Source of the DNA: Georgenia satyanarayanai
Lineage (GTDB): Bacteria; Actinomycetota; Actinomycetes; Actinomycetales; Actinomycetaceae
Length of the DNA stretch: 64,000 nt
Reading direction: 5' to 3'
NCBI RefSeq assembly: GCF_023715365.1
Contig: NZ_JAMBNZ010000008.1
Coordinates: 124,001 to 188,000, forward strand
The position numbers were made by a program, and so were the translations under genes. The notes below the pieces were generated by a model. That model was given only the letters and a program-made list of their open reading frames with translations, was not told the DNA's origin and ran no database searches. Numbering within the stretch: the stretch's first letter is position 1; every line of letters begins with the position of its first letter. Below, in pieces: positions 40,488 to 48,996 of this stretch.

Positions 40488-43298
40488 ATGGACATGACCA
40501 GTACCGCCTCGGCGTCCCTCGACGCGTCCGTCGAGCTCGCCCTGCACGCCGTCGACGGCAGGTTCCCCACCTTCCACCGCGCCCACCTGCGCGAGGCGGC
40601 GCAGCGGCTCGACGCCGTCCTGCGGGACACCGACGCGACGACGGTGCGCACCGAGCTGCTCAGCGACCTCGCGCTGCGTCTGGACACCCTGGCGGTCCGG
40701 ACCCTCATCACCCTCTTCCAGTCCCGGCGCAGCTGCGACGCCGCCCTCGACTACACCGCCTTCGACGCCGGCCTCGCCGACCCCGCCGTCCGTGCCGAGC
40801 TGCGAGCCGGGCTGCCCGAGCTGGACCGCCTGCTCGACCTCACCGTGACGCGCTGGCTCGACCACGTCACCTGGGTCCTCGCCGCGGCCACCGCCGACCG
40901 TGCGCACCTCGCCGAGCGCTGGGGCACCGGCGGACGGCTCACCGCGGTCCGCCTCGGCCAGGGCGACCCCCACTGCGGGGGGCGGTCCGTCGCGATCCTC
41001 GAGTGGACCACCGGACCGCGGCTCGTGCTCAAGCCCGCGGTCAGCAGGGTGCACGCCGCCCTCGCCGAGCTCGTGCACCTCCTCGACGAGGACGGCACCC
41101 TGTTCGGTCCGGTGCTGCCCGACCGGCTGGGCCGCCACGGCCACGAGTGGCAGCGCTTCGCGACCCCAGCGACCTTCACCCACGCCTCGGCGGCCCGGTA
41201 CCTGCGCCGGTACGGCCGGCTCTCGGCCCTGCTCCACGCCGTCGGCGCCACCGACATCCACCGCGAGAACGTCGTCGCCACGACGGAGGGGCCGGTCGTC
41301 GTCGACACCGAGACGCTGTGCAGCCTGCCCTCCTTCGAGCGCCGCGGCTCCGCCCACGAGGTCCTGGCCCGCTCCGTGGAGGCCGGGGTGCTGCGCACGA
41401 TGATGTACCCCTCCCGCTTCCTCGGCGCCCGCATGCCCCTCGACCTCTCCGCCCTCGGTGTGCCCTCGGAGGCCGCGGGGCGCTACGAGGGCACGACGGT
41501 CACCGACGCGGGGACCGACGAGATCCGCTTCGACACGTCCCACCTGCCCCTCGAGGAGGTGCAGAACCGGCTCTGCACGGACGGCGGGGAGCAGATCGAC
41601 CCGCGCCGCTACGCCGCCGAGCTGCTCGACGGCTACGCCGAGGGCATCACCCTCCTGCGCCGTCGTCGTGACGCACTGGGGACGGTGCTCGGCCGCCACC
41701 GGCTCGGCTTCCGCCAGGTCTTCCGCGCGACCTGGCGCTACGCCCGGCTCCTCGAGTCCTCGACGCACCCCTCCCGGCTCGTCGACCCGGACCGGCGGCT
41801 GGCGACGCTGGGACTGCTCACCCCCACGGCGCGCGGGGTGCCGCCGGAGGTCCAGGAGGCGGTGCGCGACGCGGAGGTCGACGCGCTGACCGACGGCGAC
41901 ATCCCCTACTTCGAGGTCACCGCGACCGGTGCACTCCACGCCAACGGCTCGCCCGTCCCGCTCGCCCAGCTCGACCGCACACCCGCCCAGATGATGACGG
42001 CGTGGTGGGACCACGTCCTCGACGCGCCCCTCGAGGACGAGCTGCGCACCCTGCGCCTGGCACTGGACGCCGCCGCCGACGACGCGTGGCAGGCCGGGCC
42101 GGACAGGGGGGTCAGGCAGGACCTCACCGTCCCCCCGCCTCCCCCCTCCGCGACCCTGTCCGAGGACGGCCGGACCGCCACCTGGCTGAGCAGCGTCCAG
42201 GTGGGCGACGGCCTCTACCTCACACCGGTCTCCACCTCCCTCTACGAGGGCGGCGGGGTCCTGTGCACCCTGTGGGAGACCCGCGCCCCGGGACGGACGG
42301 CGGCCACCCGCCAGCTCCTGCGCGGCGTCGTCGCCGGCGCAACCTTCCACGCGGTGCCGGCCGAGCCCGACGACGTCCACGAGATCGTCTACTCCCCCTA
42401 CACCGGGGCCCTGGCCGACACCGTCGTCGACGCCGAGCTGGCCGTCCGCGGAGTCCTCACGCCGGACCGGGCGCGGGAGGAGCTCACCCGGACCGCGCTC
42501 CAGCTCCCCGCCCTGCTCGAGGAGCTGGGCCGCCGCTACACCGGTGAGCTGCTCGGCGGCGCGGGCGGGACGTTCACCGCCCTCAGCAGGTTCCGTGACC
42601 TGTGGTGGACGGGCGCCGAGAGCGTCCCGCCGCGGTGGCCCGCGGAGGTCGGGGACGCGCTCGCCCGGGTCATCGGGAGGCTGGACTCCCTGCTCGACGC
42701 TCCCGAGGCCGGGATCGCCCACGGCAACGTCGGCCGGCTGCTCGGCGTCGCCGAGGCCGTGGACCTCGTCGCGGCAGTCACCGGACGGGACCTGGCCGGC
42801 TGGCGGGCCGAGGTGGCCACCCGGCTCGATCGGGTCCTCGACTCCCTGCCCGGTAAGGACGCCTTCGTGGACCCACGGTCACGGCAGAGCTGGTGCCGGG
42901 GCGCGTCCGGCATCGCGCCCGCCCTCGTCCGTGTCCACGCCCTGACCGCCGAGGAGCCCGCGACGGCGTACGAGGCACGTCTGGAGATGCTGCTCGGAGT
43001 CCTCCTCGCCGACCCGCCCGTCGGCGCACGGGACCTCAGCCTCTGCCACGGGGCCGCGGGGCACGTCCTCGCGCTCACCACGCTCGGGCGCGACCTGGGC
43101 CGGCCCGAGCTCCTCGAGCACGCCGGTGCGCGGCGTGACCGCCTCCTCGAGGAGGTCGCGGGCCCGGGCTGGACCTCGGGCCTCGGACGCGGTCCCGCCG
43201 CGGAGGGCTTCTTCGTCGGCCGTGCCGGCTGGGACCTCGCCTGCGCCTCGCTGGCGGACCCCGACGTCCGGGTCCCGCGCCTGGTGGGCCTGACGTGA
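40488..43298 (+). CDS. lanM2: Class II lanthionine synthetase for the beta peptide
   Basis: A 936-residue LanM, about 75 residues shorter than LanM1. Dehydratase motifs are GQGDPHCGGRSVAILEW (near residue 158), TDIHRENVV (near 258) and VDTETLC (near 273). The cyclase half has IAHGNVGRL and zinc ligands C803 (SWCRG), C853 and H854 (LCHGAAGH). The ATG at 40488 follows AAGGGACAGGGA; an ATG two codons on is possible. Sequence similarity to LanM1 is limited outside motifs, as for HalM1/HalM2, so the two are dedicated to different peptides. Its stop overlaps the LanT start by four bases. Confidence 0.92.
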   Translation: MDMTSTASASLDASVELALHAVDGRFPTFHRAHLREAAQRLDAVLRDTDATTVRTELLSDLALRLDTLAVRTLITLFQSRRSCDAALDYTAFDAGLADPAVRAELRAGLPELDRLLDLTVTRWLDHVTWVLAAATADRAHLAERWGTGGRLTAVRLGQGDPHCGGRSVAILEWTTGPRLVLKPAVSRVHAALAELVHLLDEDGTLFGPVLPDRLGRHGHEWQRFATPATFTHASAARYLRRYGRLSALLHAVGATDIHRENVVATTEGPVVVDTETLCSLPSFERRGSAHEVLARSVEAGVLRTMMYPSRFLGARMPLDLSALGVPSEAAGRYEGTTVTDAGTDEIRFDTSHLPLEEVQNRLCTDGGEQIDPRRYAAELLDGYAEGITLLRRRRDALGTVLGRHRLGFRQVFRATWRYARLLESSTHPSRLVDPDRRLATLGLLTPTARGVPPEVQEAVRDAEVDALTDGDIPYFEVTATGALHANGSPVPLAQLDRTPAQMMTAWWDHVLDAPLEDELRTLRLALDAAADDAWQAGPDRGVRQDLTVPPPPPSATLSEDGRTATWLSSVQVGDGLYLTPVSTSLYEGGGVLCTLWETRAPGRTAATRQLLRGVVAGATFHAVPAEPDDVHEIVYSPYTGALADTVVDAELAVRGVLTPDRAREELTRTALQLPALLEELGRRYTGELLGGAGGTFTALSRFRDLWWTGAESVPPRWPAEVGDALARVIGRLDSLLDAPEAGIAHGNVGRLLGVAEAVDLVAAVTGRDLAGWRAEVATRLDRVLDSLPGKDAFVDPRSRQSWCRGASGIAPALVRVHALTAEEPATAYEARLEMLLGVLLADPPVGARDLSLCHGAAGHVLALTTLGRDLGRPELLEHAGARRDRLLEEVAGPGWTSGLGRGPAAEGFFVGRAGWDLACASLADPDVRVPRLVGLT

Positions 43299-45499
43299 GG
43301 GCCCCGTCGCACCAGCGCGTCCCCGTGGTGCAGCAGTACGCGCAGAGCGAGTGCGGCCTGTGCTGCGCGGCCATGGTCCTCGGCGCGTGGGGCCGCCGGG
43401 CCGCCATCCGCAACCTCCGGGCGGAGGTCGACCCGGGCCGCGACGGCCTGTCGCTGCGTGACATCGCCTCGATCCTGCGCGGGCGAGGGATGCAGGTCTC
43501 GTTCTTCCGCGCCAACGTCGCCGGCCTGTCCCGCATCGACACGCCCGTCATCGCGCACTGGAACGGCAACCACGTGGTCGTCGTCGAGAAGGTCACCCCC
43601 CGGGGTGCGTGGATCGTCGACCCCGCCTCCGGGCGGCGGCACGTCGGGCTCGAGGAGCTCGAGGAGTCCTTCTCCGAGCTCGTCCTCGTGTGCACCCCCA
43701 CCGAGGCCTTCGAGCGCGGTACCGAGGACTCGCGCTCGGTCTGGCGCGAGGTCATCGGGGCGGTCCGCCTTGGCACCGGGCGGCCGATGCTCGCCGCGGG
43801 AGCACTCTCGCTCGTCCTGTACTCGGTCGTGCTGGCCGTCCCCATGGCCACCGAGCGTCTCGTCAACGGCGCCGGGGCCGAGTTCCTCTCCGGCCCGGCG
43901 TCTGCGCAGATCCTCGTCCTCTGCGTCCCGGTGCTCGGCTACGTCCTCATCGCCGCGGTCCGCTCGAAGATCCTCGCGGCGCTCGTCGCCACCGTCGGGT
44001 CCTCCCTCATGTCCGCGACCTTCGGGCGACTCATCACGCTGCCCTACCGGTACTTCGCCACCCGGTCCCAGGGCGAGCTCATGATGCGGCTCAGCAGCGT
44101 GTCCCAGATCAGGGACATGCTGTCCAACCAGGTCACCGCCGCCCTGCTCGACGCGGGGACGCTCGTCGTCGCCCTCCTCTACGTCACCCAGAGCTCCGCC
44201 GGCCTCGGCGCCGTGACGATCGCCCTCATCGGCGTCGTCGTCCTCGTCAACACGATGACGTGGGGACGGCTGCGCCGTCGTACCGACCAGGAGATCACCG
44301 CTCTCGCGGAGGCCTCCGGTGTGCAGATGGAGGCCGTGTCCTCGATCGCCGCGATCAAGACCTCGGGCATGGGCGAGCGGTTCTACGCCAACTGGCGCCT
44401 CCGGTACGCGGCGGCCGTCCACCACGGACGGCGGCGCATGGAGCTGCAGGGCTACGTCTCCGCCCTCGTCTCGGGCGTCCAGATCTTCGGTCCCTTCGTC
44501 ATCCTCGTCGTCGGGCTCAACATGGTGCTGTCCGGGCACGCCGACCTCGGTGCTGTCATCGCCAGCCAGGCGCTGGCTGCCACCGCCCTGGGCACCACGA
44601 CGTCCCTCACCTCCACCGTGGCCCAGTTCGTCCAGGCGCAGGCACAGGTCCAGCGCATGGGCGACATCCTGCTCCAGCCCGCGGAGGAGACCATCTTCGG
44701 CACCGGTGCCCACGAGCCGCGCGGTGCGATCGCCGCCGAGGAGCTCAGCTTCTTCTACCCGGGCTCCAGCCGGCCGGCGCTCCAGGGCGTGAGCTTCCGG
44801 GCCGAGCCGGGCGAACGTGTGGCCGTCGTCGGGAGCACCGGCTCGGGCAAGTCGACCCTGGCCAAGGTGCTCGTGGGCCTGTACCCGGCATCCTCGGGCA
44901 CCATCCGCCTGGACGGCCGCCCGATCGGGACCGTCCGCGAGACCGACTTCCGCGGCGGCGTGGCCTACGTCCCGCAGGACGTGGTCCTGAGCAACCGCAG
45001 CATCGCGGCCAACATCGACTTCTCCGCCGGGGAGCCGGACATGGAGCGGGTGCGCGAGGCGGCCGCGCAGGCGCACGTGCTGGACGCCGTGCTCGGCATG
45101 CCGCTGGGCTTCGACACCGAGATCCGCGAGATGGGCGCGAACGTCTCCGGCGGGCAGCGCCAACGGATCGCGCTCGCCCGGGCGCTGGCCCGGCGGCCAC
45201 GGGTCCTCGTCATGGACGAGGCGACCTCGGCCCTCGACAACGCCACGGAGAACCAGGTGGCGCAGTCGCTGCGGGAGCTGCGGTGCACCCAGATCATCAT
45301 CGCGCACCGGCTCTCCACGATCCGCGACGCCGACCGGGTCGTCGTCATGGACGACGGCCGCGTCGTGCAGACGGGCACCCCGGGCGAGCTGGCGGCCGTC
45401 CCGGGCCCCTACCGGCGGTTGGTCGAGCCCGCGGCCGGTGAGAACCGGACATCCGGACTAGACGAATGGCTCTCCCCCTCCCACGCCGATCCTTCCTAA
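43295..45499 (+). CDS. lanT: Lantibiotic ABC transporter with C39 leader peptidase
   Basis: A 734-residue bifunctional exporter. The N-terminal C39 peptidase has the catalytic cysteine C20 (QSECGLCCAAM), H93 (HWNGNHVVVVE) and D109 (WIVDPASG). Six membrane helices (about 165-440) and an ABC ATPase follow, with Walker A STGSGKST, signature VSGGQRQRIALARAL and Walker B VLVMDEATSALD. It removes leaders and exports both lantibiotic peptides. GTG at 43295 overlaps the lanM2 stop (GTGA). One LanT serving two precursors is the usual two-component arrangement. Confidence 0.93.
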   Translation: MRAPSHQRVPVVQQYAQSECGLCCAAMVLGAWGRRAAIRNLRAEVDPGRDGLSLRDIASILRGRGMQVSFFRANVAGLSRIDTPVIAHWNGNHVVVVEKVTPRGAWIVDPASGRRHVGLEELEESFSELVLVCTPTEAFERGTEDSRSVWREVIGAVRLGTGRPMLAAGALSLVLYSVVLAVPMATERLVNGAGAEFLSGPASAQILVLCVPVLGYVLIAAVRSKILAALVATVGSSLMSATFGRLITLPYRYFATRSQGELMMRLSSVSQIRDMLSNQVTAALLDAGTLVVALLYVTQSSAGLGAVTIALIGVVVLVNTMTWGRLRRRTDQEITALAEASGVQMEAVSSIAAIKTSGMGERFYANWRLRYAAAVHHGRRRMELQGYVSALVSGVQIFGPFVILVVGLNMVLSGHADLGAVIASQALAATALGTTTSLTSTVAQFVQAQAQVQRMGDILLQPAEETIFGTGAHEPRGAIAAEELSFFYPGSSRPALQGVSFRAEPGERVAVVGSTGSGKSTLAKVLVGLYPASSGTIRLDGRPIGTVRETDFRGGVAYVPQDVVLSNRSIAANIDFSAGEPDMERVREAAAQAHVLDAVLGMPLGFDTEIREMGANVSGGQRQRIALARALARRPRVLVMDEATSALDNATENQVAQSLRELRCTQIIIAHRLSTIRDADRVVVMDDGRVVQTGTPGELAAVPGPYRRLVEPAAGENRTSGLDEWLSPSHADPS

Positions 45500-45549
45500 C
45501 GTGGTGGGAGAAGCCCTGCCCCACCCGGCCGACCACGAAGGACGAGCCC

Positions 45550-46344
45550 ATGGACAGCACGACGACGGCGACGAACCGGCACGAGCCGACGAGCCACCAG
45601 GCGACAGTGCCCGTGATCATGGCGCGCAAGCTCGGGCGAGCCTTCGGTGACGTGCGCGCGGTCGACGGGATCGACATCGACGTCCACCGCGGACGCATCG
45701 TCGGCTTCCTTGGTCCCAACGGCTCGGGCAAGTCGACCACCCTGCGCATGATGCTCGGTCTGCTCGAGCCGACCACCGGCGGCGTGACGATCCACGGCGT
45801 GCCCTACGCCCGGCTCGAGTCACCGCTGACGACCGTGGGTGCCTCCCTCGACGGCCAGGCCTTTGCGCCCTCGCGGACCGGGCGCCAGCACCTGCGGTGC
45901 TGGGCGGGGCTCGCCGGCGCCTCACGCGAACGGGTGGACGAGCTCCTCGACCTCGTCGGGCTGTCCCGTGCCGCCGAGCGCCGGGTCGGCACGTACTCCC
46001 TGGGGATGAAGCAGCGGCTCTCCCTGGCCACCGCACTCCTCGGCGACCCGCAGATCCTCGTCCTCGACGAGCCGTCCAACGGGCTCGACCCCGAGGGCAT
46101 CCTGTGGCTGCGCCGGACCCTGCGGGAGCTCGCGCGCGAGGGACGCACCGTCGTCGTCGCCTCCCACCTGCTCAGCGAGGCACAACGGATGGTCGACGAC
46201 GTCCTCCTCATCCGCGACGGCGTCGTCCTCTACCAGGGCGCCCTCGCGGAGCTCCTCGCCTCGGTGCCCGCCCCCGAGCGCGGCGAGAGCGACCTCGAGC
46301 ACGCGTACCTGCACCTCACCCGGCAGCGGGAGGTGGCGGCCTGA
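45550..46344 (+). CDS. lanF: Lantibiotic immunity ABC transporter ATPase
   Basis: A 264-residue ABC ATPase with Walker A GPNGSGKST, signature YSLGMKQRLSLATAL (the LGMKQR form typical of LanF/BcrA immunity ATPases), Walker B ILVLDEPSNGLDPEG and H-loop ASHLLSEAQ. ATG at 45550 follows AAGGACGAGCCC; the longer upstream frame lacks support. It overlaps the permease start (TGATG). LanFE pumps expel the producer's own peptide from the membrane. A generic drug-efflux role is the alternative. Confidence 0.87.
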   Translation: MDSTTTATNRHEPTSHQATVPVIMARKLGRAFGDVRAVDGIDIDVHRGRIVGFLGPNGSGKSTTLRMMLGLLEPTTGGVTIHGVPYARLESPLTTVGASLDGQAFAPSRTGRQHLRCWAGLAGASRERVDELLDLVGLSRAAERRVGTYSLGMKQRLSLATALLGDPQILVLDEPSNGLDPEGILWLRRTLRELAREGRTVVVASHLLSEAQRMVDDVLLIRDGVVLYQGALAELLASVPAPERGESDLEHAYLHLTRQREVAA

Positions 46345-47117
46345 TGGTGACGCAGCTGTCCTCGGAGCTCCGCAAGCTCACCACGACGTGGAGCTGGTGG
46401 GCCATCGGCGCCGCCATGGTCCTGTGCACGACCGCGCTCGTGGCCGTCCTGCTCCTCTCCGGCCTGCACGTCGAGCAGTCGCCGCTGGACCTGTCCACCG
46501 TCGCCGGCGTCAAGGCCGTCTACAGCCTCGGTGCGGGCATCACCTACGTCTTCACCCTCGTGGCGGGGATCCTCGTCGTCACGAGCGAGTACCAGACGGG
46601 GACGATGGCCCAGACCCTGCTCGCCAACCCGGACCGCCGCTCGGTGTACCTCTCCAAGGTCCTCGCAGCAGCCGTGTCGGGGCTCGTCTTCGGCGCCGTC
46701 ACCCTCGCCGCGAGCGTGGCCACCACCGCCGCCCTGCTCGCCTCCGAGGGGCTGAGCCCGCAGCTGGGAGAGGCGGCCGTCACGCGGGGGCTCGGGGGGA
46801 CCGTCGCCACCCTCACGCTGTGGGCGGTCATCGGCGCGGGCCTCGGCGCCCTGGTGCGCAACCAGCTTGTCGCCGTCGTCGCGGTGGTCGTCCTGAGCCA
46901 GGCGGTCGAGCCGATGCTCAGGATCGCGCTGCCGGGACGCGCGGCCGACTACCTCCCCAGCTCCATCGCCGACGCAGCGAGCGGGGGGACGGTGATGTCC
47001 CTCGCGATGGGCAGCAGCGCACTCGACCAGAGCACGGCGCTCGGCCTCATGCTTGCCCTGACCGCCGTCGTCGCGCTCGTAGGGGCGCACCGCTTCCGCC
47101 GCTACCAGGTGACCTGA
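46344..47117 (+). CDS. lanE: Lantibiotic immunity ABC transporter permease
   Basis: A 257-residue membrane protein with six hydrophobic segments. It starts MVTQLSSELRKLTTTWSWWAIGAAM and contains TSEYQTGTMAQTLLANPDRRSVYLSKVLAA, the ABC-2 permease signature seen in immunity and bacitracin-type exporters. The ATG overlaps the LanF stop by one base, so the two form a transporter. A LanG-like second permease is absent; this subunit may homodimerise. Confidence 0.82.
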   Translation: MVTQLSSELRKLTTTWSWWAIGAAMVLCTTALVAVLLLSGLHVEQSPLDLSTVAGVKAVYSLGAGITYVFTLVAGILVVTSEYQTGTMAQTLLANPDRRSVYLSKVLAAAVSGLVFGAVTLAASVATTAALLASEGLSPQLGEAAVTRGLGGTVATLTLWAVIGAGLGALVRNQLVAVVAVVVLSQAVEPMLRIALPGRAADYLPSSIADAASGGTVMSLAMGSSALDQSTALGLMLALTAVVALVGAHRFRRYQVT

Positions 47118-47139
47118 CCGACCGAGGAGAGGAACCGTC

Positions 47140-47334
47140 ATGGACCAGCACACCCGTCCCGGAGTGTCCGAGATCGTCACGTTCGTCGCCGCCGCACTCT
47201 GCGCCGTCCTCGGCCTGCTCGTCTCGCCCAGGTACGGCGGGGCCACCTGGCTGGTCCTCGCGGTCGCCGCGCTGCTGCTGTGGCAGGGCGTCACGCTGCG
47301 GCGGCGCCGCACCGGCTCGACGAGCGAGTCCTAG
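47140..47334 (+). CDS. Small two-helix membrane protein at the end of the lantibiotic cluster
   Basis: A 64-residue protein preceded by GAGGAGAGG, with two membrane segments (about residues 12-30 and 35-53) and a basic tail LRRRRTGSTSES. It lies 22 bases after the permease gene in the same direction, so is probably co-transcribed. Small membrane proteins of this kind often contribute to producer immunity; no homology was recognised to confirm it. Confidence 0.62.
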   Translation: MDQHTRPGVSEIVTFVAAALCAVLGLLVSPRYGGATWLVLAVAALLLWQGVTLRRRRTGSTSES

Positions 47335-47365
47335 CCGGGCGCCGCCCGCCGGGCTCCGCGCGGGC

Positions 47366-47704
47366 CTACCCTCCCGCGGTGACGGTCCGGTTGTGCTCGA
47401 GCGCGATCTCCAGCCAGGACGCGAGACCGTCTCCCGCCAGAGCGGTCGCCGCGACCTCGACCCAGCCCGGGCCCATGTCCCGGTCCGGTCCCATGACCGC
47501 CTGCGCCGCACCGGGCCGGGCGAGGAGCTCCTCGTGGCGGTCGGCGTCGACGCGCAGGAGCAGCCCGCCGTCCTTGACGGCGCTGGCGACGAGCTTCTCC
47601 CTCACGAGGAAGGAGCGCGTGCCGAACATCGTCACCTCCCGGACCGGCTCCTCACCGGCGAGCAGCGCTCGCACCCGCTCGACGAGCTCGGTCTGTGCGC
47701 TCAT
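47366..47704 (-). CDS. TfoX N-terminal domain protein
   Basis: A 112-residue single-domain protein with VREVTMFGTRSFLVREKLVASAV, typical of the TfoX/Sxy N-terminal fold, and GPGWVEVAATAL. In enterobacteria the full-length relative activates competence genes; stand-alone actinobacterial members are uncharacterised. ATG at 47704 (MSAQTELVERV) is the natural start; the longer frame would run into the tRNA gene. It is convergent with the lantibiotic cluster. Confidence 0.78.
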   Translation of the reverse strand: MSAQTELVERVRALLAGEEPVREVTMFGTRSFLVREKLVASAVKDGGLLLRVDADRHEELLARPGAAQAVMGPDRDMGPGWVEVAATALAGDGLASWLEIALEHNRTVTAGG

Positions 47705-47793
47705 CACGGCTCGCTCGTCCCGGCGGACACTGCCCGAGGACCAGTCTGCCGCGGACGGGTGGGCTCCGGAGCGGCTTTCCGGTGCAGGAACGC

Positions 47794-47828
47794 CAGAGGC
47801 GCGGCACCCGGTGGGTGCCGCGCCTCTG
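47794..47828 (-). terminator. Terminator hairpin of tRNA-Ala
   Basis: A perfect 16-bp stem (47794-47809 with 47813-47828) and three-base loop, eight bases after the tRNA 3' end on the minus strand. Confidence 0.78.
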
Positions 47829-47836
47829 ACCAACTG

Positions 47837-47909
47837 TGGAGCTAGGGGGATTCGAACCCCCGACCTCTTCCATGCCATGGAAGCGCGCTACCAACTGCGC
47901 CATAGCCCC
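47837..47909 (-). tRNA. tRNA-Ala (anticodon GGC)
   Basis: A 73-nt cloverleaf. The acceptor stem GGGGCTA pairs with TAGCTCC (one G-U), the D-arm is GGCGCAGTTGGTAGCGC, the anticodon stem CTTCC/GGAAG encloses ATGGCAT with anticodon GGC (47874-47876), and the T-arm GGGGGTTCGAATCCCCC is perfect. CCA is not encoded; the discriminator is A. Confidence 0.96.
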
Positions 47910-47923
47910 TTGCTGCGTCACCG

Positions 47924-47929
47924 AGTCTA
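47924..47929 (-). promoter_or_regulatory. Probable -10 box of tRNA-Ala
   Basis: TAGACT on the minus strand, 14 bases before the tRNA 5' end; the -35 region is not clear. Confidence 0.35.
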
Positions 47930-47983
47930 GACGACGGCCGACCTCGCTGACCAATCGCTCGGCCGTGGTGCGCACCACACTGC

Positions 47984-48598
47984 TCAGGCGGTGAGGTTGT
48001 GCGCGGTGAGCCGCCAGCCGGGGCGCCGGCCGGGGTTCGGCGCGACGAGCGCCCACGCGCAGTTGTCCAGTCCGCTGAGCCCGAACCAGGCCCCGGCGTC
48101 GAGGTCGAGCAGGTGCGTGAGCCCCAGGGTGACGGCCGCTCCGTGTGCGACGGCGACGAGCACGCCGTCGTCCTCGACCTCACCGGCCGTCTCGAGGAGC
48201 GCTGCCGCGACGCGCCGCCCGACGTCGACTCGCGTGTCCGCCTCGATCCCCTCCGGCTCCTCCCCCTGCCGCCAGGCACGGAAGGCGGTCGGCCAACCGT
48301 CCTGGATCTCGGCCTGGGTCAGGCCCTCCCAGTGGCCGAAGGAGCGCTCCCGCAGCCGCGGCTCGGGCTCGACGGGCAGGCCGGTGAGCTCACCGAGGGG
48401 CGCCGCCGTCGCCAGCGCACGCTGGAGGTCGGAGCTGATGATGCGGGCCGGCCCCAGCTCGGCGATCCGGGCGGCAGCGGCCTCGGCCTGAGCGGTGCCG
48501 GTCTCGTTGAGCGGGATGTCGGACTGGCCCTGCAGCCGCCCGGAGGCGTTGAAGTCGGTCTGTCCGTGCCGCCACAGGACGATGGTGCGGGCGGTCAT
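47984..48598 (-). CDS. Histidine phosphatase family protein
   Basis: A 204-residue phosphoglycerate-mutase-like phosphatase. LWRHGQTDFNASGRLQGQSD holds the catalytic RHG, SSDLQRALATA the second arginine, E in LRERSFGHWEG and the second histidine in VAVAHGAAV. Substrate is not evident; the position after rsfS is conserved in actinobacteria. The ATG at 48598 overlaps the rsfS stop (ATGA). Confidence 0.88.
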   Translation of the reverse strand: MTARTIVLWRHGQTDFNASGRLQGQSDIPLNETGTAQAEAAAARIAELGPARIISSDLQRALATAAPLGELTGLPVEPEPRLRERSFGHWEGLTQAEIQDGWPTAFRAWRQGEEPEGIEADTRVDVGRRVAAALLETAGEVEDDGVLVAVAHGAAVTLGLTHLLDLDAGAWFGLSGLDNCAWALVAPNPGRRPGWRLTAHNLTA

Positions 48599-48996
48599 GT
48601 CGTGGCGCCGGCGTCGTCCTCCTCGGCCGGCCCGTGGAGGTCGGCGGGCAGCTCGATGACGGGGCAGTCCTTCCACAGGCGCTCGAGGGCGTAGAACTCA
48701 CGGTCCTCGGTCTGCTGGACGTGGACGATGATGTCGCCGTAGTCGAGCAGCACCCAGTGCGCCTCGGTGACGCCCTCCTTGCGCATCGCCTTGGCGCCCT
48801 CGCCGTGCAGGGCCTCCTCGACGCCGTCGACGATGGCGCGGACCTGGCGGTCGGTGGCTCCCGACGCGACGACGAAGGCGTCGGTGAGCACGAGGCGCTC
48901 GCTCACGTCGAGCGCGACGATCTCCTCGGCCTTCTTGTCTGCGGCCGCGCGGGCGGCGACGACGGCAAGGTGGCGGGCTCTCTCGTCAGCTGGCAC
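48595..48996 (-). CDS. rsfS: Ribosome silencing factor RsfS
   Basis: A 133-residue RsfS/Iojap protein with ALDVSERLVLTDAFVVASGATDRQV and HWVLLDYGDIIVHVQQTEDREFYALERLWKD. It binds ribosomal protein uL14 and blocks subunit joining when nutrients are short. The gene lies in the usual nadD-(membrane protein)-rsfS-phosphatase order and overlaps the membrane protein gene by 11 bases. Confidence 0.95.
   Translation of the reverse strand: MPADERARHLAVVAARAAADKKAEEIVALDVSERLVLTDAFVVASGATDRQVRAIVDGVEEALHGEGAKAMRKEGVTEAHWVLLDYGDIIVHVQQTEDREFYALERLWKDCPVIELPADLHGPAEEDDAGATT

Noticed and set aside
36990-42722. Very long antisense reading frames opposite the lantibiotic synthetases (1910 codons; also one at 42536-45307)
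   Set aside because: They mirror the lanM/lanT genes on the other strand, have no domain signatures, and arise because stop codons are rare at this GC content.
47837-47909. tRNA-Ala as integration site of a genomic island carrying the lantibiotic cluster
   Set aside because: I found no second copy of the tRNA 3' end and no integrase in the window, and base composition does not change across the cluster.
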